A stretch of DNA of 64,000 nucleotides, taken from Archegozetes longisetosus (taxonomy: Eukaryota > Arthropoda > Arachnida > Sarcoptiformes > Trhypochthoniidae). Both the position numbers and the translations under genes were made by a program. Of the stretch, positions 63,999 through 64,000 are shown piece by piece. The DNA lies in contig JAEMBT020000004.1 in NCBI GenBank assembly GCA_018873245.2, positions 10,164,652-10,228,651 of the forward strand, written 5' to 3'. Every line of letters begins with the position of its first letter. Within the stretch, counting starts at the first letter, position 1. Below the pieces are notes generated by a model, which searched no databases, was not told the DNA's origin, and saw nothing but the letters and a program-made list of their open reading frames with translations.

Positions 63999-64000
63999 CT

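Noticed and set aside
63836-64000. Plus-strand frame with two in-frame ATGs (63,836 and 63,881) and a membrane-anchor-like stretch MKRYITFAITCILC running off the window.
   Set aside because: It is antisense to exon 1 and intron 1 of the minus-strand secreted-protein gene, whose signal peptide, GTAAGT donor and phase all agree. The plus-strand hydrophobicity is mostly a mirror of that.

Overview
The window is AT-rich eukaryotic nuclear DNA. Genes are split by GT-AG introns of about 50 bp to 2 kb and are packed into the right-hand 28 kb. The left 36 kb holds no gene I can establish. The protein families point to an arthropod: a calcitonin/DH31-type class B receptor, two Cys-loop channels of the anion-selective invertebrate type, and a secreted 14-cysteine protein of a type I associate with arthropods. 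Low GC and modest introns would fit a mite or another small chelicerate, but that placement is inference.

Layout. 1-36.4 kb: gene desert with microsatellites, a 17-bp tandem repeat, a 213-bp foldback element and a few weak coding-like scraps. 36,997-45,172 (+): class B GPCR in 16 recognisable exons, with the first exon unassigned. 46,071-46,773 (-): decayed IS630/Tc1-like transposase. 50,080-54,116 (+): Cys-loop channel A, 406 aa, with a hAT-type MITE (8-bp target duplication) in intron 2. 56,620-58,877 (+): Cys-loop channel B, 388 aa, a diverged paralogue of A. 59,107-60,489 (-): broken hemopexin-repeat membrane-protein gene. 62,530-63,998 (-): six-exon gene for a 272-aa secreted cysteine-rich protein with a Thr/Pro-rich tail.

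The most unusual feature is the GPCR. Its extracellular part carries two complete six-cysteine hormone-receptor domains in tandem, where the family normally has one. The two are encoded by parallel exon blocks with the same exon phases, and in each block the last exon is 107 bp long. This looks like duplication of the exons encoding the ligand-binding domain. The second copy is the more calcitonin-receptor-like of the two.

The two channels look like a tandem gene duplication followed by intron turnover. Both have the Pro-Ala-Arg signature of anion channels before M2 and a second disulfide in loop C. Nothing in the sequence ties the GPCR, channels and secreted protein into one pathway. Exon models were built by eye from splice consensus, phase continuity and protein family resemblance, and no search was run.
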